The notes under the pieces were generated by a model. It saw only the letters and a program-made list of their open reading frames with translations. It made no database searches and had not been told where the DNA came from. From a virus, in IMG/VR virus record IMGVR_UViG_3300044691_000847, positions 1 through 43,750 of that record: a DNA stretch of 43,750 bases. One strand, 5' to 3'. Shown here piece by piece: positions 1 through 7,234 of this stretch; position 1 is the stretch's first letter, and every line of letters begins with the position of its first letter. A program made the translations under genes and the position numbers.

Positions 1-633
1 ATGCGATGGCGCTCTAGTACCAGCGTACGCCCCGCTCCCGGCTTCATCGAGCCGTGCGTGCCCACCGTGGCGAAGCGCGCGCCGATGGGGCCGGATTGGG
101 TCTACGAAATCAAGCACGACGGCTACCGGCTAATGGTGCGGAAGCAGGATGACCGCGTGCGCGTCTACACCCGGCGCGGCGCGGACTGGACCGAGCGTTT
201 CCCGCGCATCGTCCAGGCGGCGCGGCGGCTGAAGGTGCGCTCTATCCTGCTCGACGGTGAGTGCATCGTCTACGACAAGAACGGCATTCCCAGCTTCGCC
301 CTACTGCACTCCCGCGACTACGACCGGGAAGCGTCCCTCGCGGCGTTCGACCTCCTAGAGCTGGACGGCGAGGACGTGCGCCGGCATGCGCTGCTCGATC
401 GCAAGACGCGCCTTGCGCGGCTGCTCGCCAGGGCAAAGCTCGGCATTGAGTTCAACGTACACATGGAAGGCGAAGGCGCCGTCATCTTCGAGCACGCCTG
501 CAAGTTGGGCTTTGAAGGAATCGTCGCCAAGCGCAAGGACCTTCCTTACGAAAGCGGCCGCTCGCGCCGCTGGCTGAAGATAAAGAACCCGAACAGTCCG
601 GCCGCGAAGCGGGTGGAAGATGGGACGTTCTAG
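1..633 (+). CDS. Short ATP-dependent DNA ligase (LigD-like adenylation domain)
   Basis: The protein (210 aa) reads as the nucleotidyltransferase domain of an ATP-dependent DNA ligase. Motif I is EIKHDGYR near residue 37, with the lysine that would carry AMP. The later motifs DLLELDGEDVR, FEGIVAKRKD and WLKIKN follow in the right order. It stops after motif V, so the C-terminal OB-fold of a full ligase is absent. Short ligases of this form are common in Bradyrhizobium, both on the chromosome and on mobile elements. The first base of the window is the first base of an ATG, so the true start could lie further upstream. Whether it belongs to the element or the host is open. Confidence 0.85.
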   Translation: MRWRSSTSVRPAPGFIEPCVPTVAKRAPMGPDWVYEIKHDGYRLMVRKQDDRVRVYTRRGADWTERFPRIVQAARRLKVRSILLDGECIVYDKNGIPSFALLHSRDYDREASLAAFDLLELDGEDVRRHALLDRKTRLARLLARAKLGIEFNVHMEGEGAVIFEHACKLGFEGIVAKRKDLPYESGRSRRWLKIKNPNSPAAKRVEDGTF

Positions 634-684
634 TCTCCCCGCCCGGTAGCGGGCTGGGGGAACTGTGAAGAGGAATTGGAGCCG

Positions 685-879
685 GTGGATAAGAACTGCC
701 GCATATGCTTCGGCATCGGATGGGTTTGTGAGAACCATCCCGACCGTGCGTGGGATGACGAGCTAGGCTGCACCTGTGGAGCGGGCGAGCCATGCAAATG
801 CAACGCCGTCGGACCGGGTGTGGATGAGCCCGATATCAGCCAAGTGATTATCGAGGACGGGAAGCTGACGCGGCATTAG
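685..879 (+). CDS. Small Cys-rich hypothetical protein
   Basis: A 64-residue protein with CxxC-like pairs (CRICFGIGWVCENHPDR, then CTCGAGEPCKC), so it probably binds a metal. It resembles small Cys-rich proteins I associate with rhizobial genomes. A GTG at 685 and a TTG at 676 are both possible starts; I prefer GTG because the purine-rich AGAGGA lies at a better distance. It lies 52 bases after the ligase on the same strand. Its stop overlaps the stop of the convergent HNH gene by four bases. No function is known to me. Confidence 0.6.
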   Translation: MDKNCRICFGIGWVCENHPDRAWDDELGCTCGAGEPCKCNAVGPGVDEPDISQVIIEDGKLTRH

Positions 880-1103
880 GCCAAGAACATGTTTTCAGGC
901 TTCTTGTTGCAAGAGCGGCAAACAATGCGGAGGTCGTGATAAGTAGCACCTTTGTATTTGGTGTGATGAATTTCGTATTTACCCTCTTCTATTTTCCGGC
1001 CGTCGAGTTCGCATCGGGTGAAGTTGCGGCCATCCTGCCGCATCAGGAAGAGAATGTAAGGTCGCAGATGTTCGATTTGGTTGTCTTTAGCTTTGCCAGC
1101 CAT
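876..1103 (-). CDS. Small HNH-type nuclease-like protein
   Basis: The protein (75 aa) has the layout of a minimal HNH domain: CELDGRKI, then EIHHTKY with the HH pair, then IVCRSCNKK with a second Cys pair. The core would bind one zinc or magnesium ion and cut DNA. In phages such proteins assist packaging or act as free-standing endonucleases. It is the last gene of the minus-strand early cluster (876-4502). The next gene upstream ends 20 bases away, so co-transcription is likely. Function is inferred from the motif only. Confidence 0.65.
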   Translation of the reverse strand: MAGKAKDNQIEHLRPYILFLMRQDGRNFTRCELDGRKIEEGKYEIHHTKYKGATYHDLRIVCRSCNKKPENMFLA

Positions 1104-1123
1104 AGCGGGAGGGTCGTATGCGA

Positions 1124-1435
1124 TTAAGCGCCCATTGATAACGCCAACTGCTTCGCCTGCTCGCTGGCAGGTTGTTCCGGTGCAGGTTTTTCAATAGCGC
1201 GAAGGTACGCGGGGTTGATGATGTACTCCTCGAACGGGTGCGCACCGTCGTAGTACCTCTTGCCGTCGCTGATAATCACTTCGGGCAATGCCTCAGCCCG
1301 CGCCTTCTTATTCATCTCGGTAATTCGTGCAGAGGGACATGACACCCATATGCTGTGCTGAATGTCTGCGGTGGTGGAGTGCGGGGTGCGCAGGATGAAG
1401 TCGTAGACCTTTTGTTCTTGTTTGGAGAGGTTCAT
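1124..1435 (-). CDS. Winged-helix DNA-binding protein
   Basis: A 103-residue protein whose first 60 residues look like a phage winged helix. A helical start (LSKQEQKVYDFILRTPHSTTADIQ) is followed by a recognition-helix-like stretch (WVSCPSARITEMNKKA) and a beta wing (IISDGKRYYDG). The tail is Pro/Ala/Glu-rich and probably disordered. It sits in the early recombination cluster, consistent with a regulatory or replication-accessory role. No specific family is recognised. Confidence 0.6.
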   Translation of the reverse strand: MNLSKQEQKVYDFILRTPHSTTADIQHSIWVSCPSARITEMNKKARAEALPEVIISDGKRYYDGAHPFEEYIINPAYLRAIEKPAPEQPASEQAKQLALSMGA

Positions 1436-1441
1436 ATCCTT

Positions 1442-1657
1442 CTATTCTTTTGAGCGGATAATGGTGGCGGCGACTGCACGAAAGCCCTTTAATGTGTCGC
1501 TTGTTGCCTCAAGCCCCTCCACCTCGACCGCCTTTTCTTCAAGATACGTGTCGATGGCGGTCATGATGGTTTCTGCTGTCTCAGCGGGTGTGCCGTGTTC
1601 CGAGTAACTTTCCAATATTGCGCTTGCGATCTCCTCTCTCAATTGGGAATAGGTCAT
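1442..1657 (-). CDS. Hypothetical early phage protein
   Basis: A 71-residue, acidic, mainly helical protein (TYSQLREEIASAILESYSEHG). I do not recognise a family. It lies 6 bases upstream of the winged-helix gene and 8 bases downstream of the SSB-like gene, so it is part of the same transcript. Confidence 0.6.
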   Translation of the reverse strand: MTYSQLREEIASAILESYSEHGTPAETAETIMTAIDTYLEEKAVEVEGLEATSDTLKGFRAVAATIIRSKE

Positions 1658-1665
1658 AGCGCAGC

Positions 1666-1956
1666 TCAGAACGGGATTTGAGAATCCGGCTCATCTATCG
1701 GGTTCGGCGCTTCGTCACGATGTGAGCGGTGCTGGTAATCGTCGGCAGGGCGGCTGTACTGGTTCAGTTCGCAGTACAGCTTACCTCCCTTGCTTTCCTT
1801 GACTGAAATGTTCACCCAGCCGTCGGGTTTGGCATGGTCTTGTAAGAAGGTGGTTAGCTCGTCAACCTTGCAAGAGATGTTGAGCTTAACGAAGTCGGGT
1901 GCGCTTTCGTGCGGTAATTTGGCGAGCATTCCATTTACGAATATTTTGTCTGACAT
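1666..1956 (-). CDS. SSB-like ssDNA-binding protein with IPF tip
   Basis: A 96-residue protein. The first 65 residues alternate beta-prone stretches (KIFVNGMLAKL, FVKLNISCKV, WVNISVKES, KLYCELNQY) as in a single OB-like fold. The last residues are acidic and end in DSQIPF, resembling the DDDIPF tail by which bacterial SSB recruits repair and replication proteins. It lies near the ERF recombinase gene, where phages usually keep their SSB. I infer single-strand binding during recombination; the body is too divergent to call SSB outright. Confidence 0.6.
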   Translation of the reverse strand: MSDKIFVNGMLAKLPHESAPDFVKLNISCKVDELTTFLQDHAKPDGWVNISVKESKGGKLYCELNQYSRPADDYQHRSHRDEAPNPIDEPDSQIPF

Positions 1957-1966
1957 AAGTTGGTGA

Positions 1967-2476
1967 TTACGCGGTTTTTAATGGCGGTTGTGCGCCGTAC
2001 GTGTCTGTCTTGCGGTGACAGGGGACGCATAGGGCACGGCCGTTACTAATCTCGAATCGGAGGTCGGGAAATTGAGCGAACGGTTTTATGTGGTCCGCAT
2101 CAAGTCTGCCGGTAGCGCCACAGAGGACGCATTTGCGGCCATCTCTTGTGAGTACTGCCGACCGCCATTCGCGATAGGCTGGTGATTTGCGGAGCTTGGC
2201 GAGAATCGGTGTGATGCCGCCTTTCCACGTACGGCTTCGCGGGCCGGTGTTCCAGGGTGTCTTTCTTCCCTTCAAGGCTAGTGAGATAGAGCGGGAATGC
2301 TGTGGCGATAGCGGCACGCCCTTGTGTGCTTTGCTGAGCTTGGCACGCCATGCAGCGGGCATCTTCTTTCCGAAATTCCAATGTTTAGGTCCGGTGCGCG
2401 ATTCGCTCATGCGACGGCGATGGATCTCGGTAAACGGCGGCGGTGATTTTCGTTTGTGAGACGGCGCGGCTTCCAT
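1967..2476 (-). CDS. HNH homing-type endonuclease with NUMOD3-like repeats
   Basis: A 169-residue basic protein. Residues 20-85 contain short repeated motifs of the NUMOD3 DNA-binding kind (GPKHWNFGKKM, LSKAHKGVPLS, ISLALKGRKTPWN). The HNH domain follows: CVLCGATGRLDADHIKPF, then NGRALCVPCH. This is the usual layout of free-standing homing endonucleases that interrupt phage gene clusters. It sits between the YopX and SSB-like genes, with 3-10 base gaps, and may be a recent insertion in the operon. Confidence 0.85.
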   Translation of the reverse strand: MEAAPSHKRKSPPPFTEIHRRRMSESRTGPKHWNFGKKMPAAWRAKLSKAHKGVPLSPQHSRSISLALKGRKTPWNTGPRSRTWKGGITPILAKLRKSPAYREWRSAVLTRDGRKCVLCGATGRLDADHIKPFAQFPDLRFEISNGRALCVPCHRKTDTYGAQPPLKTA

Positions 2477-2479
2477 ACA

Positions 2480-2887
2480 TCATTCGTTAGTTTTTTCCTG
2501 TTCTTCGCTGGTAAAGCTGTCGGGGTATTTGCCGATGAGGTAGCCATGGTCGTAGATGTTGCCGATGACTTCAAAGCGGCCTTTGTAGACACCTCTGCCG
2601 AAGTACAGTTTCCAAGCTCCGTCGTCCGCTACCCATTCGCACTCATCATTGAAGATGACTGGAAGGTTGACGTATTTTTGGTTCGCTACATCATCGCATT
2701 TCAGAATATCCCCCTCATAAATTTCTTTTCCTGTCTTGTCGTGCAGGCCCGTGAATTGCATGAGGATATTTTTGGGCCAGTAGGCACCAACTGTTCCGTC
2801 CCCCAATACCTCAACATCAGTCCTGTCGGTGAACTGCTGCATCTCTTTTCTGAGTGGGTTCCACTGTCTGAATTTAATTTCGCGCAT
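2480..2887 (-). CDS. YopX family phage protein
   Basis: A 135-residue protein that starts MREIKFRQWNPLRKEM and continues with MQFTGLHDKTGKEIYEGDIL and FEVIGNIYDHGYLI, the hallmark signature of YopX-family phage proteins. Its biochemical role is unknown; it is common in early phage modules. It lies 3 bases downstream of the ERF gene and 3 bases upstream of the HNH gene. The ATG at 2887 gives the full family N-terminus. Confidence 0.9.
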   Translation of the reverse strand: MREIKFRQWNPLRKEMQQFTDRTDVEVLGDGTVGAYWPKNILMQFTGLHDKTGKEIYEGDILKCDDVANQKYVNLPVIFNDECEWVADDGAWKLYFGRGVYKGRFEVIGNIYDHGYLIGKYPDSFTSEEQEKTNE

Positions 2888-2890
2888 ACG

Positions 2891-3541
2891 TTATTGGTCG
2901 GCTACAGCTTCTAATTGCTCGATCTTGGCTGAGAGGATTTCTGCAATAGCTTCGAGGTTGGTGTCTGTCAGTTCGGCATTGGCGTGCTTGAAGACGGCGT
3001 CCGCGACCTCTGCGCGCTTCTCTGCGACGGTCTTGCCTACAGGCTTGAAGCCAAGCTGTTTTAGGAGGGACACAACGCGGTCTTTTTGGGCGAGAAGCTC
3101 CATGGACGGGTCTTTTCCCGTGTCGGTCGGTTTCGTTCGCTGTGGGGCAGCCTGACGCGTCTGGGAGGGCTTTGAAGCCTCGTTCCCATCGTCGTCGTCC
3201 TCGGTGGCGATGCCGAGGGCGGCAGAAAGGGCGTAGCGGCGCATATAGGTGATGGCGCTGCCCTGGCCTTGTGGGGTCTGCTTGTCGAGAGTGAGGGCTG
3301 CTGTTGCTTTAATCCACTCGCCGGACTTGTGCATGATGAGAGTGGTGAGGCCGTTCCCGTCGGGAAACTGCACGAACGATAATTCAGCCGAGAGCATGGG
3401 CGCTCTCACGGTATCAATTACGTTCTCTAGGGTAGCGTATCGCCCGTAGTTCGCTTTGGCGTCCTTACCGACTTTGATGGCAGCGCGTTGGAATTCCAAG
3501 AGGGCAGATGCTATCTTTGTGATTTCTGGTGATGTTTCCAT
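2891..3541 (-). CDS. erf: ERF family single-strand annealing recombinase
   Basis: A 216-residue protein with the ERF core in the first 120 residues: YGRYATLENVIDTVRAPM, GLTTLIMHKSGEWI, and GQGSAITYMRRYALSAALGI followed by EDDDDGNEA. ERF proteins anneal complementary single strands during phage recombination and circularisation. The C-terminal third is a lysine-rich linker and a helical segment that may contact partners. It is the central gene of the early minus-strand cluster and would work with the SSB-like protein at 1666-1956. Confidence 0.92.
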   Translation of the reverse strand: METSPEITKIASALLEFQRAAIKVGKDAKANYGRYATLENVIDTVRAPMLSAELSFVQFPDGNGLTTLIMHKSGEWIKATAALTLDKQTPQGQGSAITYMRRYALSAALGIATEDDDDGNEASKPSQTRQAAPQRTKPTDTGKDPSMELLAQKDRVVSLLKQLGFKPVGKTVAEKRAEVADAVFKHANAELTDTNLEAIAEILSAKIEQLEAVADQ

Positions 3542-3552
3542 ACATGATGTGA

Positions 3553-3738
3553 TTAATTTTCTAATCTCTCATCCGGATGCGAACCGCCGAAAGAGGGTTC
3601 GTATTTTTCATCGAAGTCCTCTACAGAGCCTCCGATGAGCCGGACGAGTGCGGTGATGTTTCCGTGTTTCGTGTAGTCGCGGACGATCTGGTTGAAGCGT
3701 TGCGTGCGTCCCTCTTCTGTTCCTGTGTCGAAGGTCAT
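3553..3738 (-). CDS. Hypothetical early phage protein
   Basis: A 61-residue hydrophilic protein with a helical first half (TQRFNQIVRDYTKHG) and an acidic second half. No family is recognised. Its ATG overlaps the stop of the upstream gene in an ATGA arrangement, implying translational coupling. The ERF gene starts 11 bases downstream of its stop. Confidence 0.6.
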   Translation of the reverse strand: MTFDTGTEEGRTQRFNQIVRDYTKHGNITALVRLIGGSVEDFDEKYEPSFGGSHPDERLEN

Positions 3739-3920
3739 AGGTCGTATTTCTTTTTGTACACTTGTAATTTTTCTAGGCTCTCATCTCGGTCGCGCTTTGC
3801 TTTGACGACATCGGCGTGGGCATCGACTAGGGCGTGTTCGGCTTGCAGCAGTTCTTTCTCGTCGTCGCGCAATTCTTCTTCGAGTTCCCACATACGCTGT
3901 AGGGCTGTAATCTCGTTCAT
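3735..3920 (-). CDS. Small coiled-coil protein
   Basis: A 61-residue, almost entirely helical and charged protein (LEEELRDDEKELLQAEHALV, then VVKAKRDRDESLEKLQVYKK) that should form a coiled coil along nearly its whole length. It is coupled by ATGA overlaps to genes on both sides. The function is unknown; small coiled-coil proteins in this position often act as adaptors or nuclease inhibitors, but nothing here proves that. Confidence 0.6.
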   Translation of the reverse strand: MNEITALQRMWELEEELRDDEKELLQAEHALVDAHADVVKAKRDRDESLEKLQVYKKKYDL

Positions 3921-4084
3921 ACGAATGTTGAGCTACTGAGTGCTAATCCCACCGTGAGCATGATGCTGATGGGGACGCTCGTTCTGTTGCGCTTCTCGCG
4001 GCGCATCTCTCTCTTCACTTGCTTGCCGCGATGAGAATAGGCGCTGTAGTGGATGCCATCGCGGATGATGTCGGGGTGTTTCAT
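3917..4084 (-). CDS. Small hypothetical protein, hydrophobic C-terminus
   Basis: A 55-residue protein in a frame bounded by ATGA overlaps at both ends: start at 4084 over the previous stop, stop at 3917-3919 under the next ATG. That is the packing used across this operon. The first two thirds are very basic (RGKQVKREMRREKRNRT); the last 18 residues are hydrophobic (VPISIMLTVGLALSSS) and could insert in the membrane. A longer reading in another frame across this stretch has no supporting signal and I reject it. Confidence 0.6.
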   Translation of the reverse strand: MKHPDIIRDGIHYSAYSHRGKQVKREMRREKRNRTSVPISIMLTVGLALSSSTFV

Positions 4085-4260
4085 ATGGTTGATGGGTAGA
4101 ATCGTACGGGAAGAGTGAATTTGCCGTCCTTGCCGATTTCGTTCTTGATGTATTCGCCTTTATGAGTGCGGTAATATGCCGGTCGGTCACCGTCTGGCGA
4201 GCAAGCGGGCGGCGCAACGTACCTGTACTCACCGGTCTTGGTTCCAATTTTCATTTTCAT
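4081..4260 (-). CDS. Hypothetical early phage protein
   Basis: A 59-residue protein (MKMKIGTKTGEYRYVAPPAC...) of unknown family, with a beta-rich middle. I start at the ATG at 4260; another ATG lies two codons on. A TTG further upstream at 4326 is less likely. The stop overlaps the start of the next gene as ATGA. No clear ribosome-binding site is seen. Confidence 0.55.
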   Translation of the reverse strand: MKMKIGTKTGEYRYVAPPACSPDGDRPAYYRTHKGEYIKNEIGKDGKFTLPVRFYPSTI

Positions 4261-4337
4261 AATGTGATTGATGTTTATTCCTCTGTCTCGCGCGCCTTGT
4301 AGGTACGCGAGAGACGGAAGATACAAGGCTTGATAAT

Positions 4338-4502
4338 TTATTCGCCGAAAGCATCTCGGATAAGAATGCGCATCGAAGCGATGTTGATGAATTCGCCTCG
4401 TTCGAGATGCTCTGCGATTACCTGTGAGAACTTTCGTTTGACGTCAGGTGAGAACCTGCCGCCTACGTATTCGATCATGAGGAGGATAGCGTCTGCTGTC
4501 AT
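4338..4502 (-). CDS. Small helical protein, first gene of early operon
   Basis: A 54-residue protein (MTADAILLMIEYVGGRFSPD... ending RILIRDAFGE). The codon pattern and in-line position make it the probable first gene of the 876-4502 minus-strand operon. About 75 bases separate its stop from the preferred start of the next gene. Family unknown. Confidence 0.55.
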   Translation of the reverse strand: MTADAILLMIEYVGGRFSPDVKRKFSQVIAEHLERGEFINIASMRILIRDAFGE

Positions 4503-4695
4503 AGATGATGTGTTAGTTGATAATGCGATGATGAGTTGGGAGGGAGAGCTAAAAGTAGAGTCTAACTACCCGTGAGGTCGTTACCCTCTCTAAGTGCTGT
4601 CGGTCAGCAATCTTGCTCCATTTTACAGGCGGGCGTTTTTTTCATCGCCTCACTCCCCCCTCCAAACTCACCATCGTTGTCGTGTCGGGATATGT
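4503..4695. other. Intergenic stretch upstream of early operon
   Basis: No gene is supported here. The minus-strand early operon must be transcribed from somewhere in this stretch, but I cannot point to a convincing -35/-10 pair. The plus strand contains a C-rich tract near 4655-4665 just before the structured segment at 4696. Confidence 0.4.
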
Positions 4696-4820
4696 GATAC
4701 AGGCTCGCGGGGAGAAAGGACGAGACTAGCAGTGCCGTCCAGTGTTGCAGAGCCGTGGGCTAGTCACACATCGCGCTCAACACCCTTCGGGGGCTACACT
4801 CTCCCCCGTGAACCTGTATC
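4696..4820 (+). ncRNA. Candidate structured RNA with closing stem and pseudoknot option
   Basis: GATACAGG (4696-4703) pairs perfectly with CCTGTATC (4813-4820), and CGGGGAGA (4708-4715) pairs with 4800-4808 with one bulged base, closing a 125-nt domain. Inside, GACTAGC (4724-4730) pairs with GCTAGTC (4759-4765). GTGTTG (4742-4747) can pair with CAACAC (4778-4783), which crosses the previous helix as a pseudoknot or alternative fold. CCC-TTCG-GGG at 4783-4792 is a UUCG tetraloop hairpin. No coding frame is supported. Strand is unproven: the inverted repeats exist on both strands, but the UUCG loop favours plus. Confidence 0.5.
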
Positions 4821-5007
4821 GTGATTGTCAAAGAACAGATGGAGGAAGCGGGCGAGGATTTGCCACAAAACGTATTTCACTGTGTGCAGTCACCTCGCAA
4901 TTGTTATGGTCTAGACCCATTAGCGTCTACCTATTCCGCCACCGCTTCTTTCCATCTGCGGTCATTGTCTCATGGCTCAGAAAACCCGCAAGCGAGTTAT
5001 CCCCACA
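4821..5007. other. Non-coding stretch, no clear feature
   Basis: I see no supported gene or strong repeat between the structured segment and the small basic protein gene. The frames that run through it on both strands have no recognisable sequence. Confidence 0.4.
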
Positions 5008-5184
5008 TCAGGCGCGGGGCGATGATTTGCGTTTCGTGTCAAGTTTGCGTTTGCGGGGCTTCTTGTCTTTGCTGCCTTTGGGGCGACCGCCGAGGCTGCC
5101 CCACTTGGCAAATTGTGCGGCGGAATATTTGTCTCGCTGAGCGCGGTTTCCTTTGCGTGCAAATTCAGTAATCGTCATCGTCAT
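5008..5184 (-). CDS. Small basic protein
   Basis: A 58-residue protein, very rich in Lys and Arg (MTMTITEFARKGNRAQRDKY..., then WGSLGGRPKGSKDKKPRKRK). The GGRPKGS stretch is an AT-hook-like or nucleic-acid-binding motif seen in many small phage and plasmid proteins. I start at the ATG at 5184; a second ATG lies two codons on. Upstream on the minus strand, TGATAGAAT (about 5191-5199) fits the extended -10 motif found across the element. Function unknown. Confidence 0.55.
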   Translation of the reverse strand: MTMTITEFARKGNRAQRDKYSAAQFAKWGSLGGRPKGSKDKKPRKRKLDTKRKSSPRA

Positions 5185-5285
5185 GCGGCGTATTCTATCA
5201 CAGCGAAAAGCCACAAGCCCGTTTATCCCCAACCGTTCCTGTAACCGTTCCCCTGCCCCTACATGAAGAATTGAGGTGTAAAATA

Positions 5286-6167
5286 ATGTGGGCGCTCTTT
5301 GTTTACGGCGGGCGGCCCGCAAGCAGCGCTGTCAACGATGCGGCCTCTACTTGCCTCGTCGCTCGCCAATATATGAACGCATTAATCGTCGGCGCCAATA
5401 AAACCCCCATCCTCGACCACGTGGAATCGTCTCCTTTTTTACTGATAGACGACGGCCCTTTGATTGATGCACTGGTCATTCCTCCACGAAGGAAGGTCGT
5501 CCACTTCGATGTTAAAAAGCACCACCTCAACCCATTGCATGAAATGGATTACAGGCGGGCGCGGGAGTTCATTTCAATACTCGACGCGATTTTCCCAGAG
5601 GGCGACAGCACGCTAACGAAGAAGAACGCGAATTTCGTATTGCTTAATGCCCTACTCGACAAGCCTACCTATCTTGACAAGCTGCTGCGGGGCGACAAGC
5701 GTGACCCTGCGAAACAGGATGCCTACCAGAAGATAGAGACCATCCTGCTCTCGCCTGTGCTGCGTTCGGTGCTGTGCGAGCCGACCAACTTTTCAATGAA
5801 AGGAATTGTGCTGGCGCGGCTCGACCGTGCGGTGCTCGGTGACTTCGATGCGTTCGTTCTCGCCAACCTGCTCATCTCGCAATTCGAGGGCCAGGTGATA
5901 ATCCCCGACTTCGGCTTCTACGGCCGTGAGCACCACATCTCGCTTATCAGGCAGGACAGGCTCGTTGCCGGCGTCAGCACGCTCTCTCAGCTGCCGCTGC
6001 GCCTCCAGCAAGCCCTCCTGACCGTGCCGGAGAAGATCGCGTCACGGACAACGTCTGAGGATGCGGAGATCTTGGCGAAGTATCGTGGTTTCGTGCCGCA
6101 CACAAATGAGTTTAACGATTTCATACTGGGTGCGATTTCTGCAAGTGGGGACACTCACCGAGCCTGA
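5286..6167 (+). CDS. Degenerate TraG/HerA-like ATPase (catalytically dead)
   Basis: A 293-residue protein whose order of segments matches the active VirD4/TraG-like ATPase at 36828-38549. ALIVGANKTPIL replaces the P-loop (GPSGSGKTT there), LLIDDGPL matches VIIDPKGL, VHFDVKKHHLNPL matches IIIDPTFSPPPALN, and KGIVLARLDRAVLGDFDAFV matches KSIVLVNTGMNTLGSDASQL. VIIPDFGFY stands where the Walker B strand LIIDEFQEF is. The GKT lysine context and the DE pair are both lost, so it should not hydrolyse ATP. It may be a regulatory or structural subunit of the other ATPase, or a substrate adaptor. The ATG at 5286 has GAGG about ten bases upstream. The homology is my alignment by eye. Confidence 0.6.
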   Translation: MWALFVYGGRPASSAVNDAASTCLVARQYMNALIVGANKTPILDHVESSPFLLIDDGPLIDALVIPPRRKVVHFDVKKHHLNPLHEMDYRRAREFISILDAIFPEGDSTLTKKNANFVLLNALLDKPTYLDKLLRGDKRDPAKQDAYQKIETILLSPVLRSVLCEPTNFSMKGIVLARLDRAVLGDFDAFVLANLLISQFEGQVIIPDFGFYGREHHISLIRQDRLVAGVSTLSQLPLRLQQALLTVPEKIASRTTSEDAEILAKYRGFVPHTNEFNDFILGAISASGDTHRA

Positions 6168-6225
6168 GATGCGCGGATGAGTGCGGCATGTTGATAGGAA
6201 GTTCCGTTCGTGCTATCCAAGGTGC

Positions 6226-6378
6226 ATGACGTGCGCGATATCCATCAGCTTGATTTTGGCCGCGATTGCAGCAGTTCTTGCGTCGTTTGCTTCCGTCGAG
6301 CGTAATCTTCTAAAGGTAATTCGCTTCGGAAAAGCCATTGGCCGCGAGCTGATTGTGTCAAAAAAAAGCGCCCATTGA
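6226..6378 (+). CDS. Possible small membrane protein
   Basis: A 50-residue frame with one strong hydrophobic helix (AISISLILAAIAAVLASFA) followed by a basic tail. It lies downstream of the degenerate ATPase on the same strand. The ATG at 6226 is chosen because the longer GTG-started version adds a non-hydrophobic basic leader. There is no obvious ribosome-binding site, so this is a weak call. Confidence 0.35.
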   Translation: MTCAISISLILAAIAAVLASFASVERNLLKVIRFGKAIGRELIVSKKSAH

Positions 6379-6443
6379 GGCCGCACTGAAGACAATGAAT
6401 GCCTATTGTGGATAGAGTTCACAAACGTGTGAGAAAAAAAAGA

Positions 6444-6659
6444 TCAGCTCTTATATCGCAAGCGGCTGACGAGAGGATTAAACGAGCCGCGCGTCTCATG
6501 GACGTGTAACGGCTCTGTGCATTTAGGAATGCGACATTTGCGGGCGGGCGTGTCGGGCACGTACTTGGTCTCTCGATTCGGGCACTGTCCGGGCAGTCGT
6601 TGTACTTTCCATTGATGGTCTTGGCCTGGGCGACCGCAATTTTTGCAGGCGGGCATCAT
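6444..6659 (-). CDS. Zinc-binding CxxC protein
   Basis: A 71-residue protein with paired cysteines and histidines (ACKNCGRPGQDHQW, QCPNRE, then KCRIPKCTEPLHVHE), enough for two small zinc sites. The ATG at 6659 overlaps the stop of the methylase gene in an ATGA arrangement, so the two are translationally coupled. It may be a DNA- or RNA-binding accessory to the methylase, but that is only positional inference. Confidence 0.65.
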   Translation of the reverse strand: MMPACKNCGRPGQDHQWKVQRLPGQCPNRETKYVPDTPARKCRIPKCTEPLHVHETRGSFNPLVSRLRYKS

Positions 6660-7234
6660 ACAGCGAGGCGGGCATTCGGCTCCCACGGATTGATGGCCCA
6701 ATCGAGGATGTGTTTGCCTAACTCTGCGTTCACAGCGTTTCTCTCTAGGAGAGGGATTCTGTTTGCTTTTTGATTCTTCCCCGACATCTTCCCAATGGAA
6801 TCATTCGGCAATGCGAGGTCGGGGAATGGAAAGTTGGACCAGATGTAGTGTCTGCCTATCGTTGTTGGTCGGATGAGGGGTTCGTAGTATGCGATTACAT
6901 TTTCTACTGCCCATTTCCCCTCGAAGAATTCACGCAGGAAGATTATTTCTTGATATAGGGCCATATCAGGAAACCGAAAAATGCCTTTTCCCTTCAGGAA
7001 GTAGTTAGTTCTGCTGTGTGTAGGACAGGGTGGAGAACTCCAAATGAAATCATAATCTTGGAAATGTTCTAAGAGATATCGGTGAGCGTCGGCTACGATC
7101 ACCTTATCGTTCGGGAAAAAGTTTTGGTAGATGGCTGCAATTTGCGGATTTAGTTCGACCGCTGTTATCTGATGCTCGTTTCCCCACAGCTTCCTATTTC
7201 CTCCGATGCCAGCGTACAGGTTCAATATTTTCAC
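6656..7234 (-). CDS. DNA (cytosine-5) methyltransferase-like protein
   Basis: A 192-residue protein with the AdoMet-binding start KILNLYAGIGGNRKLW, the acidic strand AVELNPQ, and the catalytic loop SSPPCPTHSRTN with the PPC cysteine of C5-cytosine methylases. ENVIAYYEP matches motif VI. It is about half the usual length and lacks a recognisable target-recognition domain, as in small phage methylases. I start at GTG 7234 because AAGGA lies just upstream. Likely role: protecting phage DNA from host restriction. No partner nuclease is adjacent. Confidence 0.8.
   Translation of the reverse strand: MKILNLYAGIGGNRKLWGNEHQITAVELNPQIAAIYQNFFPNDKVIVADAHRYLLEHFQDYDFIWSSPPCPTHSRTNYFLKGKGIFRFPDMALYQEIIFLREFFEGKWAVENVIAYYEPLIRPTTIGRHYIWSNFPFPDLALPNDSIGKMSGKNQKANRIPLLERNAVNAELGKHILDWAINPWEPNARLAV

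Noticed and set aside
3933-4247. 104-residue minus-strand frame
   Set aside because: A 55-residue frame with ATGA overlaps at both ends fits the operon better and has sensible composition.
6656-7234. Restriction-modification system
   Set aside because: A cytosine methylase is present but no restriction endonuclease gene is adjacent; the coupled partner is a small zinc protein.
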